Shown: piece by piece, positions 10,815 to 21,991 of the stretch
Numbering within the stretch: position 1 is the stretch's first letter
Layout: the number at the start of each line of letters is the position of its first letter
NCBI GenBank assembly: GCA_949130495.1
Contig: OX422222.1
Coordinates: 271,426,109 to 271,490,108 of the forward strand
Length of the DNA stretch: 64,000 nt
From: Sambucus nigra
Lineage: Eukaryota > Streptophyta > Magnoliopsida > Dipsacales > Adoxaceae
Direction: 5' to 3'
The notes under the pieces: generated by a model
Database searches by the model: none
What the model was told of the DNA's origin: nothing
What the model saw: the letters and a program-made list of their open reading frames with translations, nothing else
Translations under genes and position numbers: made by a program

Positions 10815-13590
10815 GCTATCACACCCTCCTTATTGCTATGAATGAACAAGAAGTACATATAAAGAAGTAAATTTAATTTAAGGCGGAATAACATATCATT
10901 TTATTCATTATTAATGTGTTACAATAAGTGGTACCACTGCAGGGGTGAATTACACGTTTCTAGTACACACGATAAAATAGAAAATTGAAAAGGGCCACTC
11001 CTTGCTCCCATTTGGTTTACTCTCTGCCCATACGATCACATATGCGAACAGGTGACCGGTGTCTATCTCTAGTAGGGAAGAGATACTATTTCCTTTCTCC
11101 GGGTACATCTGGAGAAGGAAGGAATTATCACAAATATGCTAAGTAGGTTATACCAGTCCTATAACAATGATATAGATATAAATGAGAGTTGGAGTGTGCA
11201 TAGAATTAGTGTTTTAAAAAGGCTAACAATAATACGCTGATAATTTCATATTTATCGGGTTATAGACATCATAATGTGGGAATTTCATAATTCCATAGTG
11301 ATTAATCTATGTAAGAATTTAAGACATATGAACAGTTTAATTAGAATCCTCGTTAAAGAAAATCAAGGATCTTTGAACTAATAATCCCATATTTACCAGT
11401 TCACTAAGGGGTATTGAGGTAATTAATACATCAGTATAACTTTATTAATCATCCTAAAACCTTTGGGCAAAAGTAACCTGATATGCTCACAATTAAAGTG
11501 GCACTCGTACGCATGTAGCAATAATCAGGGCTCTCAATTATCTGAGACCAATATGCCAAGTAAAATGTTTTGTGGGATAACACGTCAGTCTACTTCCTAG
11601 TTAATATTGATGCGTATAGTAAAATTATGCATAAAGTGCAAGGGTAAACTGAAACAATATAGTACATAATCTCAATTATTACTTGAGAAGGGTTAAAATT
11701 GATTCTAAAATTTAATACTGGTGATAATTCAAATAGTGATGATGGTTAGCAAAATACATAGTATGGCGGTATAATAACATACACATACTCAGAGTCAATG
11801 TGGCTATCATGGAGTGATATCAACAACAGTATTTCAAATACGTGAATTATAATACTGAAAAGGTAGGAAAGTCCTACGTGCTTGGGTATTCTGTTGAATT
11901 GTGGTCACATTGGGGTATTCAGAAGATTTGAGACTTGGTTTTCTGTTATAAAATGTGTGGCATAGGAGTATTAGGGTTTAATTAGTCAGTTTTGTACTTA
12001 AAAATTATCTTTAATAAAGGTCCGAGGTGTATGTGTAATTTATTTTTGCCAATTTGTCTTAAGGTCATTTTTTAGGTGCAAGAGATTTTTTGTTTTAAAA
12101 TCGTTTGATGTGTGTAGGGGAAAAGTTTGGGGTATAAATTTCAAAGCTGGAAAAATTACTAGGGGTGAGTTTTTAATTTTAATAAAGTTTCTATAAGTAA
12201 AAACCTCATGTTTGCATAGCTTGAGCTATGAATATCCAAACATGGTCTTATCTTATACCATTTTAATCAGAAAAATTAAATAAAAAATTTGGGAAAAATC
12301 AGAGGATTCTAATGGGCCACGTGCCCTCATGCGCAGGGTCAAACTTTCTGGAAAAGTCTTCATTTTATTTTTCTCGACTTTGAATTTTTAGGGTTTAAAA
12401 CTTTGATTGAGTTTTTCTCCTTCTATGTTATACCATTTGATATGATTTTTTAACAAGTTAAACCTAGTTTTTCATGAGGATTTCAAATATATAAGTTTCA
12501 TGGTTCGAGTCTCAATATATTTTGAGTTGTAAAACTGTGTTTTTTTAGGAATTTTTTACTTAACATTTGTGGATTTATATAGTACGGCAGGGTATCTTAT
12601 GAATTAGGTTCGGTTTCTTCTATGTATGAGTGTAACTTGGTCTTGGTTTCAAGGATTTTCATGGAGTATATGTCGACATTTGTTGGTTTTTAGTTTTAAA
12701 ATCACTATCGATTAGCCTTTTGTACGAACATTCATGGGTCTTTACCGTTACACTTGACATCCTGAGGTTCTAAGGAGTCTATTCATGGCTTGAAATCGAA
12801 GGTTTAGTTACTATAATATATTTCACCCTTAAAGCTCAAGCTTTAATGGTGTTCCTACTATTTTCTTCGGTTTTATGCATTTCTACATGTAAAATATTGC
12901 ATGTTTCTAGTGTTCTACCTATATTAACTATGCAGAAATCTACTAGAATTGAAAAAATTGAATTTAAAGCATAAAATTAGGGGTTACCTGAATTGAGGGA
13001 GAATTCAAACTTTGAGAATGAACAATGGGAAAAGTATTTACTGTGTCTAACGTAGGGTATTTATACTACTTTGAGGGGAGAGTTGATTAGTGTACAAAAA
13101 GGTGGATGTGAATGAAGTTAGGGTGAGTTTTGAGTCGGGTTAAAATGGGTGCACATAGTTTCCTAGGTTTGCCATGTGTTAACATGTGGTTTTCACCTCC
13201 TTTGTTGATGTGGTTGTGTGTGTAGGCTAGGGTAACACTAAGGCTTATATTTGGGTCCTTTATATTTGATGGAATGGAAATTATGTCCATAAAGTATGTT
13301 TTAGGTAAAGTTTAGGGTATTTTGGTAATTTAAAAAAGTTTACAGGGTTGAAAGTCTAATTTCATGCCAATTGAGGTCAAAACGTTCGATTTGATTTATA
13401 CCTTGTTTTATTTCATTTTGAAAGTTTCAAGGATTTTTTTGTAATAAATAAAAACTTTAAGGGTGGAAAAAAATCTTGTGGGATTTTTAACATAGGTCAT
13501 TTCTTTTTCAAAAGACTTTTCATTTTACTATCTTAGGGGGTTTAAAATCGAGATCATAGGTTGTATTAAGGTTTGAAAATTCTCGATTCG
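10815..13590 (-). mobile_element. Solo-LTR-like insertion, minus orientation
   Basis: About 2.8 kb of AT-rich non-coding DNA interrupts gag. On the minus strand it ends ...GGGTGTGATAGCA (plus-strand start TGCTATCACACCC at about 10814), the ending style of long gypsy LTRs. A minus-strand TATAAATA (13058-13065) sits about 500 bp from the other edge, as expected for U3. No coding sequence, primer site or second copy is present, so a solo LTR is the simplest explanation. I could not find its right terminus or a target duplication. Confidence 0.4.
13058..13065 (-). promoter_or_regulatory. TATA box of the minus-strand LTR
   Basis: TATAAATA on the minus strand, preceded on that strand by a GC-richer segment. 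It fixes the likely orientation of the 10815-13590 LTR. Confidence 0.4.
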
Positions 13591-13976
13591 TACAGGCACG
13601 ATCATATCCGCACCCTGGAGGAAGTGCAATGGCAGAAGAGTTTAGGAAATTGGATTCAAATAGGGAGACTGGATCAAGATATAATGCTAGGAAATCTGCC
13701 AAATTTGGGCACATTAGTCAAAGAAAAGAGATCTCAATCGAGAACCATGCTCGAGTTGACAGGTCGTAGTGGCATATGAATAAGGCTAACCATATAAGGG
13801 AATAATCCAAAGCATAAAGTATCACTTATGCGACTTCGTCAAGAAGAAAAGCCCATGATATGCGGATTTGTAAAGGGATCGCCATTTACGACCTTCCTGG
13901 TTAGCTATCCCACCCATGGAAAATTCAATCCACCTGCGATCACTCCCAGGTATAATGGGAAATCAAATTCAATATT
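13591..13976 (+). pseudogene. Gag middle fragment (Tat1 second copy)
   Basis: Plus-strand reading across frames gives AEEFRKLDSNR, then FVKGSPFTTFLVSYPTHGKF and PRYNGKS near 13870-13965. The last part aligns with element T's gag (minus strand, about 54460-54370: QGTPFVKAIVDFPTPSKF, then PKYDGK), the conserved start of the plant gypsy gag domain. The reading stops where the copia LTR begins (TGTAAG at 13977) and resumes at 34012. It is degenerate, with frame changes around 13670-13790. Confidence 0.65.
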
Positions 13977-14302
13977 TGTAAGGACATGTTTTATAATTCA
14001 TGTTTATATTAGAGTATGTCCTATACTTATGCAACCGTCGAAGAGTATTCAAGATCATTCAAGCATCAAGACGGATCCGAATATCAATATTCTTCATAAA
14101 ATAAGCTTTTACAAGACGAATTTGGTAAAGATTATGTTCTTATTCCATAATTATTGACTTAGGATATTGGGATATTTTGTCAAAATATTTTCTACGTGTT
14201 GGAGAAGAGCTTTAAATATTTTTCGTCAAAAATATAATTTTTGGAATTTTTGAGGCGGTGCATTTACCGAGAAAAATAAAAATAAAATTATTTAATTTTA
14301 AT

Positions 14303-14420
14303 CTCGTTCGAACGACACCGTATGTCGTTCAAACGACATCGCATGTCGCTCGAAGTTCCAGATGTTGTTCAAATGACACTTGATCTCATTTAAATGACAC
14401 GCTATCTCGTTTGAGTGACC
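14303..14420. repeat. Array of TCGTTCGAACGA-type short motifs in LTR U3
   Basis: Variants of (T)CGTTCGAACGAC appear about every 20 bases: TCGTTCGAACGAC, TCGTTCAAACGAC, TCGCTCGAAG, TTGTTCAAATGAC, TCATTTAAATGAC, TCGTTTGAGTGAC. The core TTCGAA is palindromic. The array ends some 18 bp upstream of the TATA box and is repeated in the 3' LTR (33283-33402). Confidence 0.75.
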
Positions 14421-14437
14421 TGCCGCCTTAAAGTTTT

Positions 14438-14445
14438 TATAAATA
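14438..14445 (+). promoter_or_regulatory. TATA box of copia 5' LTR
   Basis: TATAAATA followed by GGACTC. The 3' LTR equivalent, TATAAACA at 33418-33425, has one change. Confidence 0.6.
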
Positions 14446-15032
14446 GGACTCTTCAACTCTGTTTTCCATAAGAAGTCTTTCTCGTTTTTCATTCTGCAAA
14501 CACTGTGAAATCAGTTGAACATTTTTGGCTTCTTCTTTGTTTTCAATTCCCAAAAATCCCATATGTTGTGGTGAATTATTTTGGAATCCAAGAACATACA
14601 TCTTTTCAAAGTTTTCTCTTGTAAGGAGGGTAACCTACTGTTGATTTAGGTATCACTTGAGAGAGGTACCGGGCTGACGATTGTGGTCATTGAGGTTCAC
14701 TGCGTGTGGATCTTTACTGAAGATAAAACCGTGTATTCTTGTGGAGTATATGTGGTTGTTCCATTTTTTACGACACCGATCGAATCCTATGGGTATTCGT
14801 GTGTCGAACTATATTTTATTGTAACCGTGTAAGTTGAGATTCATAATTATCATGAAATAAAAGGTTTTGCCCTTCGGGGATTTTTCCTGACATTGGTTTC
14901 CTTTGCATGCTTACTGGTTTTATGTTATCAAATTACCTAGATGCATGTGTTAGGGTTTAACTAAAAATTAGGTTAATTAAAATTGGATTTATTTGAGAAA
15001 TCACATTATTCCAATGTAGCACACTCTCAAAT

Positions 15033-15044
15033 TGGTATTAGAGC
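15033..15044 (+). other. Primer binding site (initiator Met tRNA type)
   Basis: TGGTATTAGAGC, three bases after the 5' LTR end, differs by one base from TGGTATCAGAGC, the standard plant copia site complementary to initiator methionine tRNA. Confidence 0.8.
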
Positions 15045-15173
15045 CTGTTGCTCTAAGTTATTGTGTTATGATCCTAATTTTTCAAAACTGGTTTGAAAAT
15101 TGATTTTCTTAAAATCAAATTTATTTGAAAAATCGCATTATTCCGCTGTAGCACACTCTCACATTCTTAAAAT

Positions 15174-15766
15174 ATGGCTTTTGACGATTTTGATTATTTC
15201 GATGTCAACTTTTTGAAAAGTCTAATTGAAAAATTCACACGAACTCTTATTTTAAGTCTTCCGTTGAAAACGATTCTGAGAGGTGTTCGAGTTGTGAGGG
15301 TGTTGGTGCATGATAGATGAGTGTCCCACAAATTTAAGGAAGAAATTGTCATCTCATGTTTCTACCCTTAGTGATAGTGATTCGTAAGAAGAAGTTTTTT
15401 ATGATTCTAGGTGAGAGCTTCCCACCCATGTGATTAGTGATAATAGTGAGGATGATGAGAGTGAGGATGGAAGTGTAGATGAGTTTAACTTGTAAACGAC
15501 TTTCAATGAACTCTATGCTGAAGCTTTGAAAATAAAGATAGAAAATTTGAAATTGAAAGCTCAATTGAAAGAGCGTGCCTTAAAAAATGATAATGATGAA
15601 GAACTTGGGTAACGTGAGAAAATTTTGAGAGAGAAGCTTGAGTACGTCGAGAGTGAGAGAGATTGTCTTAGAGGGTTGATGGAGACTATGAAAAAGGAGA
15701 TTCTCGAGTTTGAGGATTCTAGGCGCGTACTTAAATCTAGGATATGTGAACTTGAGAAAAGTTTGA
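15174..15766 (+). pseudogene. Copia gag, N-terminal and coiled-coil part
   Basis: The reading opens with ATG near 15174 (MAFDDFDYFDVNFLKSL) and breaks after about 45 codons. From 15360 an acidic segment (DNSEDDESEDGSVDEF) leads into a long Lys/Glu/Leu coiled coil (15500-15766: LYAEALKIKIENLKLKAQ, then ESERDCLRGLMETM). An acidic linker and coiled coil before a zinc knuckle is the layout of SIRE/Maximus gag. Stops occur at about 15494 and 15610. The gene is interrupted at 15767 by element O and continues at 30521. Confidence 0.6.
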
Positions 15767-16957
15767 GAGATTAGGGATAGTTCCCTAATTGTCAATAGTG
15801 TTCAAGATTAAGCAACCAAGGCAGCTCGAGCATGGCAACTCAAGCGTGGCAACTCAGCGAGGCAGCTTGGCACGACAACTCATACTATAGCTTGTTGTAT
15901 TAGTCATGCTGTATTTTTTTGCTCATTGACTCTAAGCTATAACGGTTGTAATGTTGTAACGATAATGATAACGAGTTTGTGTGAGGTCAAACGGTACTCG
16001 CGAGAGACCAGGCTTGGCAAGGCCTGGGAGAGCTTTCATGCTCTATCGAATGACCTCACCGTGGGAACTTTAGAGGGACTTGGTTTGGAGGATTGAGAAG
16101 TAAGGCACCGTTGGGGCTCTCCCCAACCATCTTAGATACACCTGGTAAAACATCGAAAGACCTTGACCGTGGAACCTCGGGTGGAGCAGCTTGGAGTTCC
16201 ATCGGGCATTAAGTTGCGAACCAAACAACCCTCTACTTAATGTCACATCTACTGTAGGTGATGTCACTAGCCAGCTAAATAATATCGAACATGTACTTGA
16301 GTAAACCACCGTGGTATTTGGGGTTGTCAGGCAGTTGGTGAGCCACCTCTGGAACAAAATCCCCCTGACACACAGTGGTTAGGCAAAAGGCATGTCTTGG
16401 AATTTAATGTTTGTGACGTGGAGACAACTAGTGCATCAGGCATTTATTGTTGTGACATAAAGTATGAGGGATATCTTTCATAGTTTTAATGACTGAGTTG
16501 CCTTGGGGATGGTGTGGGGGGATATTTAAGGACCCCAACCACCCCTGAGGAGGGACATGATCTTGGAGGAGAACTCTAGAGTTTTTACTAGAGATACACA
16601 TCAGAGAGAGAGTTATTGCGAACCAGAGGGTTTACCCACCCACCATTGTTACTTATTACGAAGCTTCTAATACTTGACAGAGATTCTTGAGAGTATTAGG
16701 TGTGTTTCTACCTGCCTACCAAGGTGTATCTAGGGTGCTTACTTCTCTCTCCCTCTAGCTAAGTTACTTCTAGGGTTCATTACTATTTCCTGAGTTATAC
16801 ACGAGAGTTTTGTTAGTTTAAACTGACTTTATCTTCATTGGGTTTGTGTTTGTGTGTACTATCATTAATCCAAATCTTTGGCCAAGTTAGCTTATCATTA
16901 CCATACTCAAATAGGGGTTACGCCTCCATCTTATCTTATCTAAAGTACCCTCTTACA
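15767..16957 (+). mobile_element. 5' LTR of element O
   Basis: It matches 29345-30520, apart from scattered changes and an extra 16 bp or so near 15830. It begins with the palindrome ATTAGGGA-TAG-TTCCCTAAT (about 15769-15788), also present at the start of the 3' LTR. It ends CTCTTACA just before the primer site. The exact left base is uncertain because the flank and the LTR share GAGA. Confidence 0.8.
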
Positions 16958-16959
16958 TT

Positions 16960-16977
16960 TGGCGACTCTGCTGGGGA
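16960..16977 (+). other. Primer binding site of element O
   Basis: TGGCGACTCTGCTGGGGA lies three bases after the LTR. It is of the TGGCGACTC type found in Ogre/Tat elements. I cannot name the tRNA with certainty. Confidence 0.7.
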
Positions 16978-16999
16978 GGCATTTTCCTAGGTAAGGAGT

Positions 17000-18193
17000 A
17001 TGGTGCAGGATAATGCCACTCGAAGACTCAACTTTGATGATATCCAGCATAATGAAGAACAACCCGCGAGGGAGCAAAAGGCCCTGAGGGATGGGGCTCC
17101 TCGAGTGGAGGTACCCCCGGTCCCAAAGATGTCAGACGTTCCAGGGGCGACACAACCTTCCACGAGCGCGGAGTTGGGACCCGCCCAGATCGTGCTCCTC
17201 ATGAGCAAGTTTCACGAGTTTTTGCAAACTACAGTAGCTTCAACCATACTGGGAGGATTACAGGCTAATACTTTCGTAACACCGGGAGTAGCTCCACCAG
17301 GTGCAGGTATTGCAAGAACGATTCCAGCAAGCGTACCCTCTGTGGCAAATCCAACAGTGGGAACCTTAGGAGTTTCAACGGCACCACCGGTAATGTTTGT
17401 TTTATTTGCAACGAGAGCTCGGCCCATGGCCCTGCTGATGGTTTCCCCGGTGGCCTCGCCTATGGAAGAAATGAGAAAAGAGATGCAGAAGGAGATGTTG
17501 AAGTTCATGCGGGCTTCCTCGCAATCAGCTGGCGAAGTGGATGCAGTTTATGATGACTTCCGAACACCCTATCCTCAAGCGTACAACGATGAGCCTTACC
17601 CAAAGGACTATATTCCCCCTATCTTTGAAAAATATACAGGGAAAGGTGGGAACCCAAAGGAGCACATTAAGCGGTTTGTTGAACACTTGGGGGCTCATTG
17701 CAATTATGAGAAGCTTATATTGAGGGAGTTTTCCAAATCCCTAATCGATAAGGCATACACCTAGTACTCCCACTTAACTCCCAACAGCGTTTCTACGTGG
17801 GAGGAGATGCATGTATTATTTGTCCAAAAGTTCTTTCTGGCAGAAGATGAGTTCACCTTGACCCAACTGGGTAGGGAGAGGCAGAGACCTGGGGAGGAGG
17901 TGGTGTCCTATGTTCGAAGGTTCAGGGAAAGGTCCCTCGATGTCTGGGAGGAGGCCACAGAGTCCAAGTTATTACAAATTTGCGCTGAGGGACTGCTTCC
18001 TGAATACATCTGCCATTTTATCAATGAGACGCGCGAGGGGACTTTTACGGTATTCTTAAAAGCGATACGAAACATCTCTTTAGTGGTGCGACCCAATCCG
18101 GTGGTAGCACCCATGATGTTCAGGCAGTCGATGCAACTCGCGAGGGGGGAGGTATCAGCCCCCACGGGTAGGGTACGCCGAGGGGGAAGATAG
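17000..18193 (+). pseudogene. Gag of element O
   Basis: The ATG at 17000 (MVQDNATRRLNFDD) is the first after the primer site. A Pro/Ala/Thr-rich N-terminus is followed by the retrotransposon gag domain: PPIFEKYTGKGGNPKEHIKRF at about 17605-17670, then WEEMHVLFVQKFF and a LGRERQRPGEEVVSYVRRFRER stretch (17850-17935). The frame is open except for a TAG at 17762 at a position where relatives have Trp (AYTW), a single G-to-A change, and a stop at 18193 after a basic RRGGR stretch. Gag forms the particle. No zinc knuckle is seen. Confidence 0.75.
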
Positions 18194-18257
18194 GGGCAAG
18201 GCACCGAAGAGGGACAACAAGAGGAAGTTTGGAAGAGACAGAGAAGACCCACCATCG

Positions 18258-19715
18258 TTGCCTTGCACGATAAAAGAGGCTATGAGTTATTATAACGCGA
18301 TGGTCCAAGGGGGAACAGTTTATGAACCGAAAGGCATTTCGATGGAAGAACCCGATGATGCAACGAAGGCAGATCCTAAATATAATCAGATTCATCGAAA
18401 CATCCAACATACAATGGAGATCTGTTTCACGTTAAGAAGAATTATTGATAAGTATATAAAGGAGGGAATGTTGAAGATCCCCCCACAAAATGTTAATAAC
18501 AACCCACTACCAGCGCATGGGGCCAATCTCGTGGTGGCCTATGATGAAGAGGCGAAGAGAGAAGGAGAGGAGTACGAGGAAGCTTTAGAGATTTGCACCA
18601 GGGGAATGGCTAACGTCGTGTTATCTTACTATGAAGCAAGCGCCAAGGATGTGGAGGATGCACATGATGCCGAAAGCGAAGAGGTAGACCCGACCTTAGA
18701 ATATGGGGCAGTTTCAAAATCCCCAAAGTTCACTTGGTTCTTCAGACAAGTGGGGATTCCAAAGGAGAGTAGGCTGGAGATAACCCAAGCGATACTTGAT
18801 ATTTCAAAAAAGAACGCGGTCCCTTCGCTGAGATGGAAGGGATCCGTGGCTATGTTGATGAGAAGGTTTCTGTCAGAGGTAACCTTCAGCGATGCAGATA
18901 GGGCTGTAAGGTTCCCTCACAACATGCCATTGTATGTGACCGCCAGGGTCAACGGAGTTAGCTTCGCAAGTAATCTTATGGATGGAGGATCTTCCATCAA
19001 TATTATGCCAATCAATTCCTTTCACGCGACAAATATTACAGAAGAAAGGTTGGTCCCCAGGCCTTTTGTAACTTCGGGGTATGATAACCAATCCTCCAAA
19101 TCTATCGAGTATGTTAATGTGGGGATTGTGATGGGAAATTTGAGTTCCCATATAAAGTTCCACGTGATAGAGAGTGCCACTTCCTATCATCTGTTAATAA
19201 GAAGGGTGTGGATGCACAACCAAGGCCTGGTTCCTTATATATACCACCAATGTGCTAAGGCAAATGTCAAGGGAACAGAGGTAACCATTAAGGCCACAAA
19301 GAGGCCCTTCGCGGTTGAAGAAGCTCACCTGGTGGACGCAACATTTTACACGAAGATGGAGGAAGATGCCCGTATCTTAACAAGAAGAATTAAGGGAGCA
19401 TCGGTTCCCTCGATCAAAGAAAGTATGGGGCCCTTAAATGAACAGAAGACGCAGAGCGACCCAGGGGAAACACCCGAAGAATCTCAGCAGGTGATCCCTC
19501 GACCCCAGGGCATCTCGAAGCAGCTTAAAGATAGGATGATACAGAGAATGGACCCATTGCAGTACGAGGCCTGGCGACAGAGCGTGTTGAGTCAGTTTTC
19601 AGGAGGAAGGGTTGCTGAGGCTTCTAGAGAAAGGAAAAGGAAGACAGTCATAACGACCGGCAGACAATGCAAGAAGGTCATCACCAAAGGAGGAAAGGTG
19701 GTCTATCGTTTGTGA
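18258..19715 (+). pseudogene. Gag tail and aspartic protease of element O
   Basis: A 485-residue open frame, shifted by one relative to gag. The N-terminal third is a gag tail. The protease active site is MDGGSSINIMP at about 18975-19010 (D-G-G-S; relatives usually D-N-G-S), with LLIRRVWMH at 19190-19215 in place of the usual LLLGRPW(I/M)H flap-end motif. Protease cleaves the Gag-Pol polyprotein. Relatives have one continuous gag-pol, so the shift between 18193 and 18258 and the Gly-to-Arg change argue against function. Confidence 0.7.
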
Positions 19716-19739
19716 TGGTGTGAACGGGCGGCCGAAGGA

Positions 19740-20984
19740 ACCAATGATGAGGCTGACCCGGTATATAAATGATTTTTGGTAGATTAAAAAGGGAAATGTA
19801 TGGTGATAGACAACTCCAAAATATAAGAGTTTATGGGAGATTTGGCTCAAGAGCCTGATTGCATGACAGATAGACCAAGGCCACAGGCGCAAGAATTGAA
19901 GCGGTTGAACCTGGACAAAGAGGGAGAGGAACCAAGACCCATCTTCATCTCGAAGGATCTCAGCGCTAAAAAATGACAGGCCTTTATCGAATTGATTCGG
20001 GAGTTCATAGAAATTTTCGTGTGGAAATGCACGGAAATGGAAGGGTTGGATGAGGAAGTAAGTTGCCACAGGTTGAACGTAATGCCTTCAGCCATTCAAG
20101 TGAAGCAGGAAATAAGAACGTACAAACTCGAGCTGGATCTAAAGATAAAAGAAGAGGTCTAGTGCCTACTAACGGCAGGATTCATCGTGCCGATACAACA
20201 CCCACTCTGGCTATCCAGTATTATCCCAATGGGAAAGAAGGACAAAAACCAGATAAGGATTTGTGTGGACTTTAGAGATTTGAGTAGAGCTTGTCCTAAA
20301 GATGAGTTCCCTATACCCTCCATCAATAGGCTGATAGACGCAACGGATGGTCATGAGATGTATAGCTTTATGGATGGGTATGTGGGGTATAATCAGATCA
20401 AGATGGACCCCCTCGAATGCAGAGAAAATGGCATTCAGAACACCGTTGGGTAATTTCATGTACAGAGTAATGCCATTCGGCCTCAAGAATGCTGGGGCGA
20501 CTTACAGAGAACGATGATGGACATTATCCATGACTTCCTCCACAAATTTGTAGAATTTTATGTGGATGACTTGGTCATCAAATCGAGGGAGGAGGGGTCC
20601 CACTTGAGCGATTTGAGGAAGGTGTTTTCTCGTTGAAGGAGGTACAAGTTGAGAATGAATCCATTAAAGTGTGTTTTTGGAGTAACAAGAGGAAAATTCT
20701 TAGGCTTTGTGGTTGATCAACAGGGGGTGCAAATGAACCAGGACAAACGACGAGCGATCTTAGAAATGCCAAGCCCTAGGACAGTGCGGGAGTTGAAGAG
20801 CTTCCTCGGTAAGGTCTCCTACCTTAGGAGATTTGTACCTGGGTTGGCCGAAGTAACACACCCGTTGATGCAGCTGTTGCGAAAGAGCACAAAGTTCAAC
20901 TGGGAGGAGGTTCACCAAGAGTTTTTCGCTGGGCTGAAGAAGTTGTTGGTTTCACCACAGATCATGGTTCCCCCACGGGCATGA
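19740..20984 (+). pseudogene. Reverse transcriptase of element O
   Basis: Upstream linker sequence (FISKDLSAKK, then FVWKCTEMEGLDEEVSCHRLNV) leads into RT: IRICVDFRDLSRACPKDEFP (about 20257-20315), MYSFMDGYVGYNQIKM (20358-20405), then the catalytic YVDD at 20559-20570, and the thumb/connection FLGFVVDQQGVQMNQDKRRAI. The YVDD motif is intact. Stops or shifts occur at about 19975, 20160, 20440-20510 and 20635, and a TGA ends the frame at 20982. RT copies the element RNA into DNA in the particle. Confidence 0.8.
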
Positions 20985-21430
20985 ATGCCGTTGCAGTTAT
21001 ACCTTACATCTACCACGAGATCCGTTGGAGCTCTGCTAGCACAAGAAGTCGATGGGCAAGAAAGACCAGTTTACTACCTCAGTAGAATCATACATGGGCC
21101 GGAAATTAGATATAGCAGCCTAGAAAGGCATTGTTTGGCCTTGGTCTTTGTAGCACAAAAACTTAGGCATTATATGCTATCTCTCACGATTCATATTGTG
21201 ACTAAATGTGATCCCATTAAGTATTTACTGGCAAGAACTATATTAATGGGCAGGGTGGCTAGGTGGTTCCTCATCCTTTCAGAATATGACTTGAAGTGTG
21301 TAGTTCCTCGCGCGATCAAGAGCCAGGCGAATGCCGATCTATTAGCAATATTCCCATCAGAAACGTTTGAATCACTTAGAGAAGACATTTCGAGAGACGA
21401 CCTACAAGCTAATATCTGTGTGCAACTGAG
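20985..21430 (+). pseudogene. Classical RNase H of element O
   Basis: Directly after RT: LYLTSTTRSVGALLAQ, GQERPVYYLSRIIHGPEIRYSS with the Glu/Tyr helix, then HIVTKCDPIKYLL where relatives have a TDxPL-type segment, and RAIKSQANADLLAIF at the end. This is the RT-linked RNase H fold typical of Ty3/gypsy. The usual first catalytic Asp (LYLAVS-type motif) is already non-canonical in this lineage, which fits the presence of a second RNase H downstream. It is open for 183 codons. Confidence 0.7.
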
Positions 21431-21991
21431 GAGGAGTGGACGATGCAGTTTAATGGATCTTCAGCAGAAAAGAAGGGAGGGGCAGGGGTTATTCTTTCAA
21501 AGGGAAGGGAAGAAATTTGCCTTTCCTATAAGTTAGATTTCCCTTGCTCCAATAACGAAGCAGAGTACGAGGCATTGGTGCTAGGGTTGCTAGAAGCTCT
21601 TCGAAGGGGAATTCGTTCACTCTGCATTAAGGGCGATTCGAACTTAGTGATCCAAAAAATAAATAGAGAATACGCGTTGAAGCACATGAACCTGGCACCA
21701 TACATAATGATTATCCAGAGACTCCTCAACCAGTTCCATCAGACTAAGATCAAGAGACATCCCAGAACGATGAATCACCACCCAGATGCGTACGCAACTA
21801 TTGCCCAGAAAATGGTCATGAGGAACGATACAACTATCGTCATGGTCCAACGAAGAACAACCCCTTCGGTGGTGCAATCAATTCTACCGATGGAGGAAGA
21901 TGCGAAATGGAGGGGAGAGATTAGGAAGCAGCTGGAGTCTGGCGAGGGGGCGATGGGGCTAAGAGAGTTATCCCAATATTTCACAAACTAG
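21431..21991 (+). pseudogene. Additional (archaeal-type) RNase H of element O
   Basis: EEWTMQFNGSSAEKKGGAGVIL opens the domain, NNEAEYEALVLGL carries the catalytic Glu (about 21555-21590), IKGDSNLVIQ the second Asp and NHHPDAYATIAQ the last Asp. The first catalytic position, normally FDGS, reads FNGS: an Asp-to-Asn change that should abolish catalysis. A second RNase H between the classical one and integrase defines the dual-RH Tat clade. The frame differs from the preceding one and overlaps it. Confidence 0.75.

Larger units (their letters stand above)
13977..15029 (+). mobile_element. 5' LTR of the copia element
   Basis: It matches 32945-34011 along its whole length, with many substitutions (about nine in the first sixty bases), which indicates an old insertion. 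It has a TATA box at 14438-14445 and a series of TTCGAA-centred short motifs (14303-14420) just upstream. Confidence 0.85.
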
